From Plantago ovata (taxonomy: Eukaryota; Streptophyta; Magnoliopsida; Lamiales; Plantaginaceae), in NCBI GenBank assembly GCA_028274465.1, contig CM051455.1, positions 88,804,871-88,868,870 on the forward strand: a DNA stretch of 64,000 bases, given 5' to 3'. The notes under the pieces were generated by a model, which saw only the letters and a list, made by a program, of their open reading frames with translations, had not been told where the DNA came from and did not search any database. The translations under genes and the position numbers were made by a program. Position 1 is the stretch's first letter. The number at the start of each line of letters is the position of its first letter. Positions 23,185-34,941 of this stretch are shown piece by piece.

Positions 23185-24910
23185 AACTCCCCAAACCAAA
23201 CCTTTGCTTGTCCTCAAGCAACAAACTATCCTAAATGCAACACAAAAGGAGTCTCATGCCAAGTAAAGTGAACTAATCTATTGAATCTACCAAATGCTTA
23301 TGAACAAAACCAAATGAGCATGACATGCAAGTAGGTTGAAGAATGCCTCGATTGCGAATATACACATTCTCATGTGCACTTGGTTAAACAAAGGAGTCTC
23401 TCGTAACATCTTTTACTTGGACCTGGTCAGTGACGACACAATGATGCATGTTATCATACTACAATTGCCCTGTGCCTATGAAACCGAGGGCTTACAACTG
23501 TTCACCAAGCGAAACTTTTCCTCAAGAGAGGGCGAACCAATACTGACTCTCATCAAACGAAGGAGGGTTCCCTTAGAAAGATAACACTCCCCCATTCTAC
23601 CCAGACTCTCAAGAATGAGCCTCTTTCAACCACTTCTTGAATAGCAAGACGAGGGCGGTCAAGAACAGGCCTTGGACAAAGGCGACACGAAACGAAAGAT
23701 AGAATTTACAACTCGATACTTCACAAGGACAAAATATTTACATGACACTTGACACTACGAGACTGCTTTTGGCTTGCAACGACCCTTCTTTTGCTTTTGG
23801 GTCTTATTCTTTTTTTTTTTTCTCTTTTTTTTTATATATTTCTTTTTCTTTTCTTCTTCTTTTCTTTTTCTCTTTCCTTTTTTTTATATAGGGGCAGCAG
23901 AAGTACTAAGTGTCAAAAACACCTCCCCAAACCTATTCGAAAGTTTAGGTTGAGCACAAAGACGAAAAAGAAAAAGGAAAGACTCTTTTACAAAGACACC
24001 TCCCCAAACCTATTCGAAAGAATAGGTTGGGACACAAAACAAAAAGAAAAAGAAAAAGGAAACTTTACAACGACTCAAAGATGAAAGACAAGATCGACGA
24101 AGCAACCCCCTCCCCAAACCTATTCGATAGAATAGGTTTAATACAAGGAATCGCACACCTCACACTACCTCCTTCCTAGGCATTTGGCAATCTCTAATCG
24201 AGGTGAAGAACTTGTCGCCTCTTACATACATAATTACACGGGCTACAACCATAGACTCTAACATGCATCAAAACTTTTGCTCGTCCTCGAGCAAAGAAAA
24301 GTTGAATGAAAAGGAAAAATGGGATTGAAAGTACACTTCCCTGAGATAAAGGTTCGTGTCCAATCTCCTATATATGAGTAGTACCTGAAAGGACTCAAGA
24401 AACATGTGAAAACGGGTGCGCAAAGGTGAGAAGAATGGAAAAAACGAGGAAAATCTGGGTACAGGGTCCAAGCGGACCGCTTGGCGGGAGCCAAGCGGTT
24501 CGCTTGTCAAGCGGAGCGCTTGGGAGGCTCCAAGCGCTACGCTTGAAATTCCAGTAAGAATAAAATTCTTACTGGAAATCCAAGCGGACTACTTGGGCTT
24601 ACCAAGCGCTTCGCTTGGCTCTGTTTCCAAATTTTCGATGTTTTTTCCTATCTTAGTCACCTAAAGCACCAAGACAAACACTAGACTAACGAATCACGAC
24701 AAAAGGCACACCGGCCACAACTACAAAAGCAAATAAAGAAGTATAGGAGTCTTCAAGTTACATCATCAATTAAGAGTATCAAAAAAGGAGTACCACCACC
24801 GCAGAATCACTTGGATCGGTGAGGGATGACAAGGGGAAAAAAAGGAGTACCACCACCGCAGAATCACTTGGATCGGTGAGGGATGACAAGGGGAAAAGGG
24901 TCTTCGAACC
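23185..24910 (-). other. B1 3' non-coding region: PPT, hairpins, purine/pyrimidine tract and palindrome array
   Basis: Read on the minus strand from ORF2: a 57-bp tandem duplication (copies at about 24787 and 24844; single in B3), a palindrome array at about 24465-24620, and three hairpins with AAACCTATTC/GAATAGGTTT arms near 24113, 24006 and 23930 (the last diverged). A long purine tract (about 23810-23890) and the PPT follow. Compared with B3, about 370 bp is deleted near 24263. Short ORFs in this region are not credible genes. Confidence 0.75.
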
Positions 24911-24920
24911 CTTGCTCTAC

Positions 24921-25874
24921 TCAGAAGCGGTGGAGTATCAGATCATATGTCTCTATGTCGATTGGTTCCCTCGATGCCTCGGTGCGCCGGATGTTTGGCA
25001 CATTTGCTTTCTCACACATAGCAGTGATCAGATGTGGGAAGACTAGTGGGTGGTCGGGTTCTCGTTTAATCTGGAATTGCTGGAAGACGATGTCCCCGGG
25101 AGTGATGGGCATGTTCGCCATGAGGGAATAGATTAAGATCCCGACTTTCGGCGTTATCTCTTCGGTTATGAGTCCCGGGATCAGATTAGCTACCACGAAA
25201 GGTAGGATCATGCGGGCGTGCAAGTGCAAATCTTTATACTTCAAGGTGTTATCGAGACGCGTCTTCCTTGGCTTGTAGTCCTTGGTTGTCAGAACCCCGG
25301 CTAACATCCTCGGAAACTTCTCAATCGTTGGGTCATAGACATAGTGCACATAGGGATCACTCACATAGTATGCTACCTGATTCTTGTCTTCCCGCAAGGG
25401 TTCCTCTAGTCCCATAATGAAACTAGTGATACTCAATGGTGAGAAAGGGACCATCACACCACGAATAGGTACTGCTTCGGCCTTATAGTTATAGTCCTCG
25501 AAGGCAATGTGGAACTCCTCGACAAGGTCTCTATCCCATCCGGAGAGTTCTTTCCCATAGAAGGTCCATCCTCTCTCCGTTATAAGCCTGGTAAGGTGAG
25601 CATAGGGTACATCAAAGAAAAGTCCCTTGTTCTCATATTTTGTCCCCTTTAGTACGTCCAACTCCTTTGAAGTAAAGGAGATGCTACGGTCCCAAATCAC
25701 TGACCGTTCTCCTCCCCTATAGAAGTTGTATCGGAACCTCCGCAATGCGTCCGATTCTTTGTATGGGTCACGGTCGCCTTCATCACGGGGAATCTCCCTT
25801 GGAGTTGATGTCGGATTCTCCTTGGAGGTTGAAGCTCCATCCTTCCTTGCTTTCTTCTTGGCTCTTGTGTCCAT
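24921..25874 (-). pseudogene. B1 ORF2: plant transposon-protein-like (PF20167-like), truncated C-terminus
   Basis: The start is ATG 25874 (MDTRAKKKARKDGAS), directly after the splice-acceptor-like TAG|GTACC. The central region (FYGKELSGWDRDLVEEFHIAF, then IRGVMVPFSPLSI) and the later LHLHARMILPFVVANLIPG resemble the putative plant transposon protein domain found as an extra ORF in plant retroelements. The product lacks membrane segments and starts with a basic NLS-like stretch. Compared with B3 it has a 7-residue insertion near residue 25 and stops 22 residues early (GGA to TGA at the end). Its biochemical role is not known. Confidence 0.65.
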
Positions 25875-25879
25875 GGTAC

Positions 25880-26360
25880 CTAGTAAAATCTCATTAGATA
25901 GCTTGAAGAGACAATGAGAATTTGACTTGACTCCTAGACTCCAATACTCACTCAAGTAATCTCATGGTGAGTTTGAGGGCTTGCTAAAGTTCATATGAAC
26001 AAATCGAGAAGCATAAACACTTCGTTACGATAAATCCATACGAATCTAAACCAAGCAAACAAACTCTCCAATTGAATTACCCAACCAATCCAACACATTC
26101 TCATGCAATCACAACATTACCATAATCATAACATAACTCAAATTCAAGGCTAACAATCATCAAACAATTATATAGCAAAAAATTTGAGCAATCGAATTCA
26201 TCATAAATCAAGAGGAGTAGAATTCGAATTTAGACATCACATCTAGTAAGAAACATGCTCAACAATCATCATCAAACTCTAATTCACCAATGCATAACAC
26301 AATTGAAGCTAATTAAGATAGAATCCCAAATTCAAGAAAGTTAGGGTTCATGAGAGGTAC
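25880..26360 (-). other. B1 candidate leader intron upstream of ORF2 (481 bp)
   Basis: On the minus strand the donor is CAAAG|GTACCTCTCATGAACCC and the acceptor is TTTTACTAG|GTACCATGG, six bases before the ORF2 codons. The same arrangement occurs in B3 (51350-51829) and, diverged, in C (39987-40538). A TATA-like TTTATAAAG lies upstream near 26434-26442. Confidence 0.6.
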
Positions 26361-26574
26361 CTTTGATTCCTTGTTATGGATGCTTCAAACGTAAAATTTG
26401 ATCGATTTAGATGATAGAGGGGGTGATGGGCTTTATAAAATGCACAAGATTGCAAGAATTGGTGGAGAATTGAGAGAGATTGAGATTTTTGGGGTGCTAA
26501 ATCGGCAATGGAGGAAGAAAAACGAAGTGGGGAGCTTTGATACACAAGTGCCCCGCTTATCTTTCTTAAGGAAA

Positions 26575-26805
26575 GCCAAGTGAAGCGCTTGGGCCGTCCC
26601 AAGCGAAGCGCTTGGCAAGCGGTCCGCTTGGGACCTTCCAAGCGCTCCGCTTGGATTTCCAGTGAGAATGAAATTCTTACTGGAAATCCAAGCGGACCGC
26701 TTGGACCTGCCAAGCGCTCCGCTTGGATTTCCAGTAAGAATGAAATTCTTACTGGAAATCCAAGCGGACCGCTTAGGCTTGCCAAGCGGTTCGCTTGGGA
26801 CCTGA
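26575..26805. repeat. B1 inter-ORF palindrome array
   Basis: At least seven AAGCG-N3-CGCTT units occur (spacers include AAG, GTC, CTC and GAC). They alternate with a longer hairpin, arms ATTTCCAGTAAGAAT/ATTCTTACTGGAAAT, present twice. The array sits between ORF1 and ORF2, just upstream of the leader exon and intron of ORF2. Confidence 0.85.
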
Positions 26806-26979
26806 AGCTTCCAAATCCATTTTTTTTCGACTTTTGCTAAATTTTCATCCCAAAAACCTTGTCTAAACAACGAAACAAAATTTAAACGTGCTCCTAATCT
26901 ACATGCAAGTACCTACAACCTCGGGTTGCCTCCCGAGAAGCGCCTTCGTTTAAAAGTCGTTGGCTCGACTCTTCACAAC

Positions 26980-29286
26980 TCATGCGGAATTGATTTCGCC
27001 TCGGGTACTAGACTTCCCCCTCCAATTACTTCTCAAAGCATCAATTCCCTGCACATCTTGACGAACATAAAGTGGACCAAAAAATCCTACAAGTTTGTTA
27101 GTATCAACATAAGCACATGAATCAACAATGGCTCGCAAGGTGTGTTGCTTGCCATTTACCTCAAAGTGACATGTTCGGCGATACATGTCTATGACCATAC
27201 GCACTTTGTTGATGAAGGCTCTTCCCAAGAGAACCACATCCTTGAGCTTAGCAGAAGATGTAGGCATAACGATGAAATTAGTCTTCACCTCTACACCGGC
27301 AACTCTCACCGCCAAGTTCTCAATCACACCCAACGGCTTTTTCATGGACCCATCCGCTAATTGCACCATGCATTTCATAGGTCTCAATCCAGACAAACCC
27401 GACTCTTCATACACGTTCAAGGGTATAACATTCACACCCGCTCCTGTGTCTAGAGTTGCCACTATTCCGTCCTTCTTCCCCAAGCCGATTTTAACATCGA
27501 AGCTCTCTTGGATGGACACTTCCACCATATCCACCATCTCATCCTCAGACGATGAGTTTTCTTTCACCTCTTCAACTATCGCATCAGATTGTGCGACAAC
27601 TTCCTCTTCCATAACCACCTTAGGAGTCTCGGCCTCCTCACTCACCTTGCAAGTTTCAGTTATCTTGCAACTTGGCACCTCAACTAGTGCATTGTCTCTC
27701 ACAACCGTGATCTCCACGGGCAAATGAGTCACCACGGTTATGGCCATAGCCTTCTCCGTGTTCCCGGGAAACTTTCCTTGCTCTCTACTAGCCCCCCGAT
27801 CTATCAGCTCTTGCAACTTCTTATGGAGGTTGCTACTACTAGCTTCAAGCTTCTCAAACCGATGATTGTTAGTAGCTTCATTACGATAGTAATGCTCCAT
27901 AAACTTATTTGTTTTCAACACAAGATCGTTGAGAGAAGAGACAAGAGGTGAAGGAAGCACCCCTCCACCTTGTGGTCCCGAACTAACAACCTGAGGTGGA
28001 GGTGTAGGATTAGAAGGCGGTGCTCCTTCATACCAATTGTTCCCATAGCTGAGACGACTTCTATCTTGATTAGGCCCATAGGCATTTTGATCCAGGTTAT
28101 GAAGATAACCACGGTTGCCTTGATTCTGGTACCCACCTCGGGGTCCACGGTTTTGTGGCCTCATATTGCCATACCCTTGCCCGTAGTTCACATCTCCAAC
28201 TACTTGCTCTCCCTCAGCAGCATACACTTCTTGACGGACATCGTTCGTGATATATTGCTCTCTAGCAAATTCAGAACATCATAAATAGGTCGGGTGCCCA
28301 TAGTTCTTGCACACACCACAAACTTCCGTAGAAGGAGAAGGAACGCTTTGCCTCAAAGCTTACTTCACTTCAAGGGCGAACCCGTCGAAGGCATTTTGTT
28401 CTACCACTACCTTGGCCTCACCTCTTTGCTCCTTTTGGAGCACACGAGCCCTCACATTCTGGTTTTGAGAATTCCGGTACATCATGTCCAGCTTCACTTG
28501 GGCTTGAGAAGGAAGCAACTCCCCCATACTACCTCCAAAAATACTATCCACTTGAGATTGAATCTCGGGATGTAAACCATTGTAAAAGAATTGGAGAAGC
28601 TGGCCTTTATCATACCCGTGATGTGGGCATCGATGATGCAACCCCATGAATCGATCATAGGCCTCGTGGAAAGGCTCATCATACCTCTGCTCGAAGGAGC
28701 TAATTTGTCTCTTCATAGCCATCGTCTTGGAAGCGGGGTAGTAACGCTCCATGAACTTATCAAAGCAAAGATCCCATGTTGTCAAAGACCCGGCCTCCAA
28801 AGTGTTAAGCCAAGCCTTTGCACGATCACCTAGCCCCATAGAAAAAACCTTCAAGCGGAGATCATCATCCGTAACACCAGCTCCTGGTCGCCCAAGATGG
28901 AGAACAAAATTCTCGAGCTCATTCAAGAACCCAATCACGTCCTCATTAGCCATCCCATAGAATTTGGAAAGTTGTTGGAACATGTGATTCTTGATCTTCA
29001 AGTTCCTTGTGGCATCATTGAGGACAATTGTTGGTCCTCTAGCCCCAACCGTAGGCTTAGTAAGTGTACGTATAGGCCGCTCCGCCATTTCACCTTCCAA
29101 GTAAACAGATTCAAGAATTGACTCCAAAAGATAAGAAGAAGACTCTTCCCGATTACCAGAAGTGGAAGCTCTAGATGCTACTCCTTCAAACTCGAGATTC
29201 AAATTCCTCCTTCTCCTTTGAAACAAACGATCAATCTCGTCTACAGAAGGTTCAATAATAGGTCTACCCGTTCGGGTTCTAGGCAT
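26980..29286 (-). pseudogene. B1 ORF1: gag-protease polyprotein with two nonsense mutations
   Basis: ATG 29286 (MPRTRTGRPIIEPSVDEIDR) opens a 769-codon frame. The retrotransposon gag domain is clear (IKNHMFQQLSKFYGM, GDRAKAWLNTL, CFDKFMERYYP, CPHHGYDKGQLLQFFYNGL). Stops are TAA at 28362-28360 and TGA at 28281-28279. The second replaces the last cysteine of the zinc knuckle (C-x2-C-x4-H-x4-C). A retropepsin-like domain follows with DTGAGVNVIPL near 27442 and a downstream LLGRAF. No reverse transcriptase, RNase H or integrase follows. The frame is otherwise open throughout. Confidence 0.88.
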
Positions 29287-29409
29287 GCACTCACCTGAAA
29301 TGAAGAGTAGTGAGTTTCCAAGTCAAAAAGAAACAAAAGCAGAAATGAGACAAAGAAGAGATGTTGGCTGAAAAAACCAAAACAAAAACACCAACCAAAG
29401 GAGTTAAGT

Positions 29410-29426
29410 CCCCGTCAACGGCGCCA
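29410..29426 (-). promoter_or_regulatory. B1 primer-binding site (tRNA-Asp type)
   Basis: On the minus strand TGGCGCCGTTGACGGGG lies just inside the 5' LTR. It pairs with the 3' end of plant tRNA-Asp with one mismatch. This primer choice is typical of Athila-type Ty3/gypsy elements. Confidence 0.8.
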
Positions 29427-29429
29427 AAT

Positions 29430-30792
29430 TGATGATGTCGTTTTTCACCAATTAAATTTGTTTAAAAGCCTAAGAACACTTATCACAACACAAATTAGAG
29501 TGCAATGGCAAGTTGTCCCCGAGTGTCGTTCTCTCGGGACCTAACGTGGCTTTGCTTGAGGTTTTTGCTAGTAATTTCAGACAACGAGTTCAAATGTTTG
29601 TAGAATTGTTTATTTAGAACAAAGCAACGAGAAATCAGATTGTTGTAATCAAGTTTGGAAAACGGTTGGTGGTAGAAATCAAATACACATGCATGGGTTA
29701 CGAATATGCTCACAAGTTCAGTGCGTAAAACCTTCGATCAAGTCTGCTAAGCAACTCGTCTAGGTAACTTTCAAGACACACATCATAAAAGACCACTATC
29801 AATGCTTTAGAGGTGCTTGTCACTAACACCATTTATCTAGCATGCTGCAAATCTCTAACATACAATCCTATAGCTTTCATTGACCAAGAGTTTGTCACAA
29901 TACTCAATTCGAATATATTTTATAGGCAACCAAGAATCATATGAAGGAATTTGCAGCAAGATTGAATCACAATCTCATGTAAGCATAAACATAACCCATA
30001 ACATGCATATTCTACATTCTACCACCAACACAACGGATTTAGCTACTCATATTCATCAACATAGACATCAAATCATATGAATTGTAATGGAATACATCAA
30101 ATCAAACTACTAGACAAGAGATAATGATACAATGTTACCACCAAGCTGTCACTAATCGGTGGGTATTGATGAAAACCTCTCCGTAGATGTAACAACGGAT
30201 GCAATCCTATGCCAAAACCTTTAATCCAATCTAAAAATACAATGTATCTGAGTTTTCTCTGAGTTTTGGGGATTAGGAGCTCTCCAAAACGAAGCTACAG
30301 TTCAAAAGTATGTCCAAAAGTAACAGAAGATCAGATCTAAGAAGGAAAATCCGAAAACGTAACCGCTGCCAAGCGGAGCGCTTGGCAAGTGAAGCGCTTC
30401 GCTTGGCTGCTGTGCCAAAGCTCCTGGAAAATGAAGCGGAGCGCTTCACTATTCCAGGCGCTTAGCTTGGCTCCTGGGCAGATTTTTGTATTCAAACTCA
30501 ATCTTTTTACCCTCGTACGGCCCTCGGGTGCCTTGGACTCATCCTTTTCAATGCTTATTGATGCTCAAACACTCACGAACAAGCCACAGAGATTGGGGAA
30601 CTTCAACGGGGCCATCTTTTCATCAAAAAGGCTCGTTTTTAGCTCCAAAAACGCCGTTTCGTACCTAAGTGCCTGAAAATGCAGAAAACACAAAACGTGA
30701 CACTATTCTACAAAACTAACCAAAAACAAGGCTAGAAGATAGCAAAAGAAGGTAAAAAAGACAAGATGAACGCGTCAAAAATACGTTCATCA
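29430..30792 (-). repeat. B1 5' LTR, 1363 bp
   Basis: The ends TGATGATG...TTCATCA form a 5'-TGATGA...TCATCA-3' inverted terminus. The palindrome cluster at about 30366-30480 is shorter than in the partner LTR. ORFs here are shared with all other LTR copies and are not genes. Confidence 0.92.
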
Positions 30793-30797
30793 AGTGT

Positions 30798-30834
30798 AAG
30801 AGAGATTTTGAGAAAATCCTCTGAAAGAGCTTAA
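30798..30834 (+). pseudogene. SIRE-A ORF3 C-terminal fragment
   Basis: Eleven more residues and a TAA stop (30832-30834) complete ORF3 in phase across the B1 insertion. This was probably the original end of the protein. Confidence 0.75.
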
Positions 30835-31099
30835 TTCCTTGTAATAGTTTTTCTTAAAGTTTTTGTTTGCTGATTCTGTTTAAGTTATTTCTGCTATTTC
30901 ATGTAAACTTCTGAAAGATAACTATCAGCAATGAAGCTTTTGACTCTTATTGGTTTTTGATTATGAAATTTACTTATGCTTACTGTTTAATTATTCAAGT
31001 ATGCTTGCATTAATCAACTGATTTATTCAACATCAGAAACCTCTAAAAGGGTAACAATTAATTTAGCCATGGATTGCTAACATCAGAAAGGGGGAAATT
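30835..31099 (+). other. SIRE-A 3' untranslated region with polypurine tract
   Basis: This AT-rich non-coding stretch has several TCAGCAA/TGCTGA motifs. The polypurine tract AAAGGGGGAAA (31087-31097) lies just before the 3' LTR. Confidence 0.8.
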
Positions 31100-32771
31100 T
31101 GTTAGGAAACTTGTAATTTTGATGAGCAATTAACCATGCTAAATTAAGGAAAGTCCAGTAACTAGTACTCTTAAAGTCCATAGGTATTTAGATTTTTAAG
31201 GACATTGTAAAAGAGGAACGTTTGCTGAAGACTTAGATTAGATGCTAGATAGGTTGGTTGTTTAGCTTACGATGTATTTTATTTTCTGAAAAGAAAATAA
31301 CTTATTGAAGCTTTAGCTTATGACGTATCTTGTTTTCTGAAAAGAAAATAACCTATTGAAGCATTTGCTGATGATGTGCTTTGCTTTTACAAACAAACTA
31401 TTGAAGCATTAAGAACCGCTCAGAATCTTGAAGATTTTGAAGATCTGAAGACTTGAAGATTTCGAAGAACTGAAGACTTAAAGAAATTGAAGATCTGAAG
31501 AATAGAAGATTTCTGAAGACTGGTATCTACAAAGGCACATGTTGCTCAGAAAGTGGAAACTTCAGCAACAGCATTGCATAAGTGAAAATCTGAAAGACAG
31601 AGTAGGTTGTGCTTGCTGAAACTGAGACTGACCACTTGCTCATGGAACATATTTGACCTCTTGCTGAAAGTACATACATTTGCGCTCCAATGTTACTGTT
31701 TGAATTCTATTCAAATATGCATTAAATGCAAAGCTTGCACGCGAAGGACATGAAGACTAGAAGACAAACAAGGACGCTGCTGAAAGTACAAAAGTAAGAT
31801 AGTGACATGTTAAGGAACAAAAGCCTTAGGATTTGAAATTCAAACGGCTCCTTACTTGCACTATAAATAGAGGTCATCCGGCGAAGAGTTGAAATGTGTC
31901 AACAACGTGATCAAACTCTCACTTGTGCTTAAACTCACATACCTTCAAACTCTCTATACTGCCATTGATCCGTTCCAAAACTTAAAGCTTGAAAAAGCTA
32001 CTTGTGAAGAAGTAGAACAAACTCGGCTAAGAAATTAGTTAAGTGTTCTTTCTTTCGAACAAGAACAAGTCTTGACACTAGAAACAATCAAACTTGTTTA
32101 CTGCAAAGTATTCAAAGTTGTGTTTCTTAGATTACTTATTGTAACTGAATAAGTTATAATTAAGTTATCTCACCCCAAAACTCTCTAACTGAAAATACAC
32201 CCTTTCAGGCGTGATATTCAGGGGGAACTTAATCGAGCATAGTTTTGCTGATTAAAAGGACCAAGTTTGATGGAGAACTAGGTTACGTTCTCTAGATTAG
32301 GTTGGAGACGAAGCAAGTATGCTTTGGTTTCTGTTTGAATCGCTCTAGATAGGAGATTGTAAGGAACCTCAATCATATCTTAGTGGATTCAGTCCTAGAA
32401 AGGACAAAGTGGATTACTTGAGAGATTACGCCACTCTCAGATACCACTATAAAAGTGTTTGTGTGATTTACTTACTGTACTTAGTTTTCAGCAAATCATA
32501 TCTGTCTGTACACAGTCACTCACATCACTTGCTGAAACCTTTACTTACTGAAAGAGCACTTATTGTATCAAAGACTTCCGCTCTCTGATTTTAAGTATCA
32601 GCAAACCTAGCTACTGAAAAGTAACTTACGCTTGCTGAGAAAGTTAAGTATCAGCAAACTCATTACTGAAAAGTAATAAGCACTTGCTGAGAAAGTTTTA
32701 AACGACGAAAGTTTGAAAAGACTATTCACCCCCCCCCTCTAGTCTTTTCTTGTTGTTTAAAGGGACCAACA
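31100..32771 (+). repeat. SIRE-A 3' LTR, 1672 bp
   Basis: It begins TGTTAGGAAAC and ends GGGACCAACA, giving TGTT...AACA ends. It matches, in reverse orientation, the sequence starting at 62908. Inside are two to three imperfect repeats of ~60 bp at 31262-31410 (TTTTCTGAAAAGAAAATAAC core), a GAAGA-rich tract at about 31410-31525, a TATA box at 31859-31870 and a C-run near 32730. Confidence 0.88.
31859..31870 (+). promoter_or_regulatory. SIRE-A LTR TATA box
   Basis: CACTATAAATAG lies in the LTR downstream of the GCATTAAATGCAAAG block (31719-31733). It is the likely core promoter of the element. Confidence 0.65.
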
Positions 32772-34399
32772 ATTAGGAAATCCTAAAGTCAGATATAAAG
32801 GCGAGATTTTCTCCAACCGACGAACTAATCTGGTACTATAAAAGGACCTCGACCCTTAGCTCCCATATCACGAAATTCTTTACACTTGAACTCTCTAAAC
32901 TACTAAAAAAGCTCTCATCTCTAAACTCCATCTTCTCTTATCAACTATCCCGGCAGGCCCTCACATACTCTGACGCCCTCAAACCGTCACATCAACCCCT
33001 CAAACCATCACATTAAGCCCGAAAACCATCATATTGCTTCAAATATTCGAAGCCCTCAAACCATCGTGATACCTTCCTGGAAATCAGCCCCTCAATAGTG
33101 CTCAACGCTGATCAAATCATCATTCAATCCTTCAACGGTTTTCAAAGCCAAACAAATTGCCCTTCAGACCCTCAACGGATCTCAGGCTCAGTCGATCATA
33201 TTTTTCTACGTCTTGCATTTACATACTATTCTTTTTTACAACCTATTGACTTGAGCATCGGAGTCCATACGGCCGACACCACACTGGTGCTCCCTTGGAA
33301 CCTCACGCTCTACTGCGCTTTTGTTGCCTTGTAAGTCATCGGTGCCCTCACGATTCAAATGAGTTTCAATTGTAGATTTCTTAGCGTCTACATCAACTGC
33401 CTAAATCTCAGTGATTAGGATCTTGGTTGGGAGTGAATCTTGGCATTAGAAACATGTCACTTCATGAATTCTTATCTTTCAGTGTCGGTAAGATGCTAAA
33501 TTTAGTTGATGGTAAACTTCTTTTCGTTATGCAATTATGACAAGTTTGGATTTAAATCACATAGACCTCTATTTGTGGATGAAATCTTATAACAGATCTG
33601 CCTTTAAGTGATAGTAATATAGGAGGTAGTTGCGTTAACCTTTTGTACTTAGTAGATAACAAAATTATGTGAGTAGAACTTTCGGATTGCATAATGTTTG
33701 TTTGATTAGAATGGAACTGCGAAGTTTCGAAACTAGAATTAGATTCCCAACTTTCTGATTCTATAATGTCGTTGTTATTTTAATGGAACTGCAAAGTTTC
33801 AAAACTTAAATGAAACACTTTTGGTATGTTGCAAAGTATCAGAATGTTAACAAAAGTTCCCCTGAAACTTTGATGACAAATGTTACAACACGACCCTCCA
33901 GATTTAAAGCTATGCTAATGATGAAGTGAAATTAGTTTTTGTATATGTAAATTTATAGCCATCTGCCTGAACTGAAATCTATAGTTCATGTTTAGAAAGA
34001 AGCAAGAAGAGGAACTTATGTTTACAACTCGCCTTTTCATAACGAATTGACATTCACATGCATTACCCTTACGTAGTTAACAAAATCCAGTTTTAAGTGC
34101 CTCAAACTTTCTAATTCTGCAATGTTTGTGTGATTTGAATCGAACTGCAAAGTTGAGTATACAATTCATATGAAACAGTTTTGGATGCAAACTATTTACA
34201 GTTCTGTTTACAGTTTCTGAAGACAAGTCCCCCTGACACTTTGGTTAAAATGTTTCAATCTCAACAATCTTGTAATTGTGCACGGCTCTGTTGCTTTGAT
34301 AATATGAGTATTAGGTAGTAAGTTCTATGATTGTTGTATTGGGCACTACTTCTTGTTGAAATTGTAATGAATGATATGTTTAATCTTAACAATCACCAG
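32772..34399 (+). other. Low-copy-looking region: candidate promoter, first exon and long intron
   Basis: A TATA-like ACTATAAAAGG is near 32834 and a pyrimidine-rich leader-like stretch follows. A donor-like CCTT|GTAAGT is at about 33331 and an acceptor-like ATCACCAG ends at 34399. No convincing coding frame connects the two, so exon 1 may be non-coding or decayed. The stretch from about 33690 to 34260 holds diverged repeats (GGAACTGCAAAGTTT, AATGAAACA.TTTTGG, CCCCTGAAACTTTG). It matches none of the retroelements in the window. Confidence 0.35.
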
Positions 34400-34941
34400 G
34401 TCCTCCTGCCGAGAAGAAAACTATCATCGTGAAGATTGGTGGTAGGTGGGACGAAGTACCTACGATCGGGCTGTTTTACAACGGTGGATATACGCGATAT
34501 ATCCACAATGTTGTCCAAGCTACTTTTACCCTCATTGAGTTGCTGAGTGCTATGATGAAGATTGTAGCTGATGTTGATCAAGTATGCCCAACCCGCTTCT
34601 CGTACCACCTGCATGGAGTAAAGTATCCAGGAGGGCTGAGAATCATTCAGGATGATAAAGACATCACAGCGATGTGGAAGGATGCGGAGGATCACAACGC
34701 CAGATGTGTGTGCGTGTTTGCACAAGACAAGGAGGTTGACATCGACACAGGCTATGCAATTCCATTGTCGATCCCTCACCTTCAAGGATATTTCAAGCCT
34801 AGTGACGTGTACGACCTGGCAATGAAGAGACAATGGTACAAGGAGACACGACATGGACCTTTTGTGATGTTTGACATGGAGAGTGAAGGTGCTGACTGGT
34901 ACACTTCTCCTGAGTCGGTTCCCCGAGTCTATGGCGTCTGA
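34400..34941 (+). CDS. Gene-like ORF, possible MuDR N-terminal (PB1-like) domain fragment
   Basis: The frame is open from the acceptor-like site at 34399 to TGA at 34939-34941, about 180 residues. No ATG opens it; the first residues (PPAEKKTIIVKIGG) imply an upstream exon. The pattern GGRWDE, GGYTRYIHNV, then RFSYHLHGVKYPGGLRIIQDDKDI and a Cys/Val strand resembles the PB1-like N-terminal domain of MuDR-type transposases. No DDE or SWIM zinc-finger region follows, so it would be a fragment or a captured domain. The flanks lack obvious terminal inverted repeats. A host gene remains possible. Confidence 0.4.

Larger units (their letters stand above)
8320..30792 (-). mobile_element. Element B1: gypsy-like gag-protease retroelement lacking pol, inserted in SIRE-A ORF3
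   Basis: Both ends carry the same LTR (TGATGATG...TTCATCA on +). The flanking 5-mers are AGCGT (8315-8319) and AGTGT (30793-30797), one CpG-type transition apart. The SIRE-A ORF3 frame continues if one copy is removed. On the minus strand the order is 5' LTR, tRNA-Asp-type primer site, ORF1 (gag-protease), palindrome array, leader intron, ORF2, palindrome array, hairpins, PPT, 3' LTR. No reverse transcriptase or integrase is present, so it must have used enzymes from another element, probably an Athila-like Ty3/gypsy element to judge by the primer site. Element D lies inside its left LTR. Confidence 0.85.
1..32771 (+). mobile_element. Sirevirus-like Ty1/copia retrotransposon SIRE-A (left end outside window)
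   Basis: The element runs from before the window to the end of its 3' LTR. It holds the pol end, an extra ORF after pol, G-rich polypurine tracts and a long LTR. This layout of Ty1/copia pol followed by a third ORF is that of the Sirevirus/SIRE1-Maximus lineage. It is interrupted from 8320 to 30792 by element B1. The ORF3 reading frame resumes in phase after the insertion (30798), which shows that both halves belong to one element. The 5' LTR, gag and most of integrase lie outside the window. All its ORFs carry stops, so this copy is defective. Confidence 0.85.

Noticed and set aside
30366-30480. Palindrome arrays as a CRISPR array
   Set aside because: Units are irregularly spaced, lack constant-length unique spacers, and lie in LTRs of plant retroelements with no cas genes.
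33098-33334. 78-residue ORF as first exon of the gene at 34400
   Set aside because: Its frame does not join in phase with the 34400 exon at the visible donor and it has no domain-like pattern.
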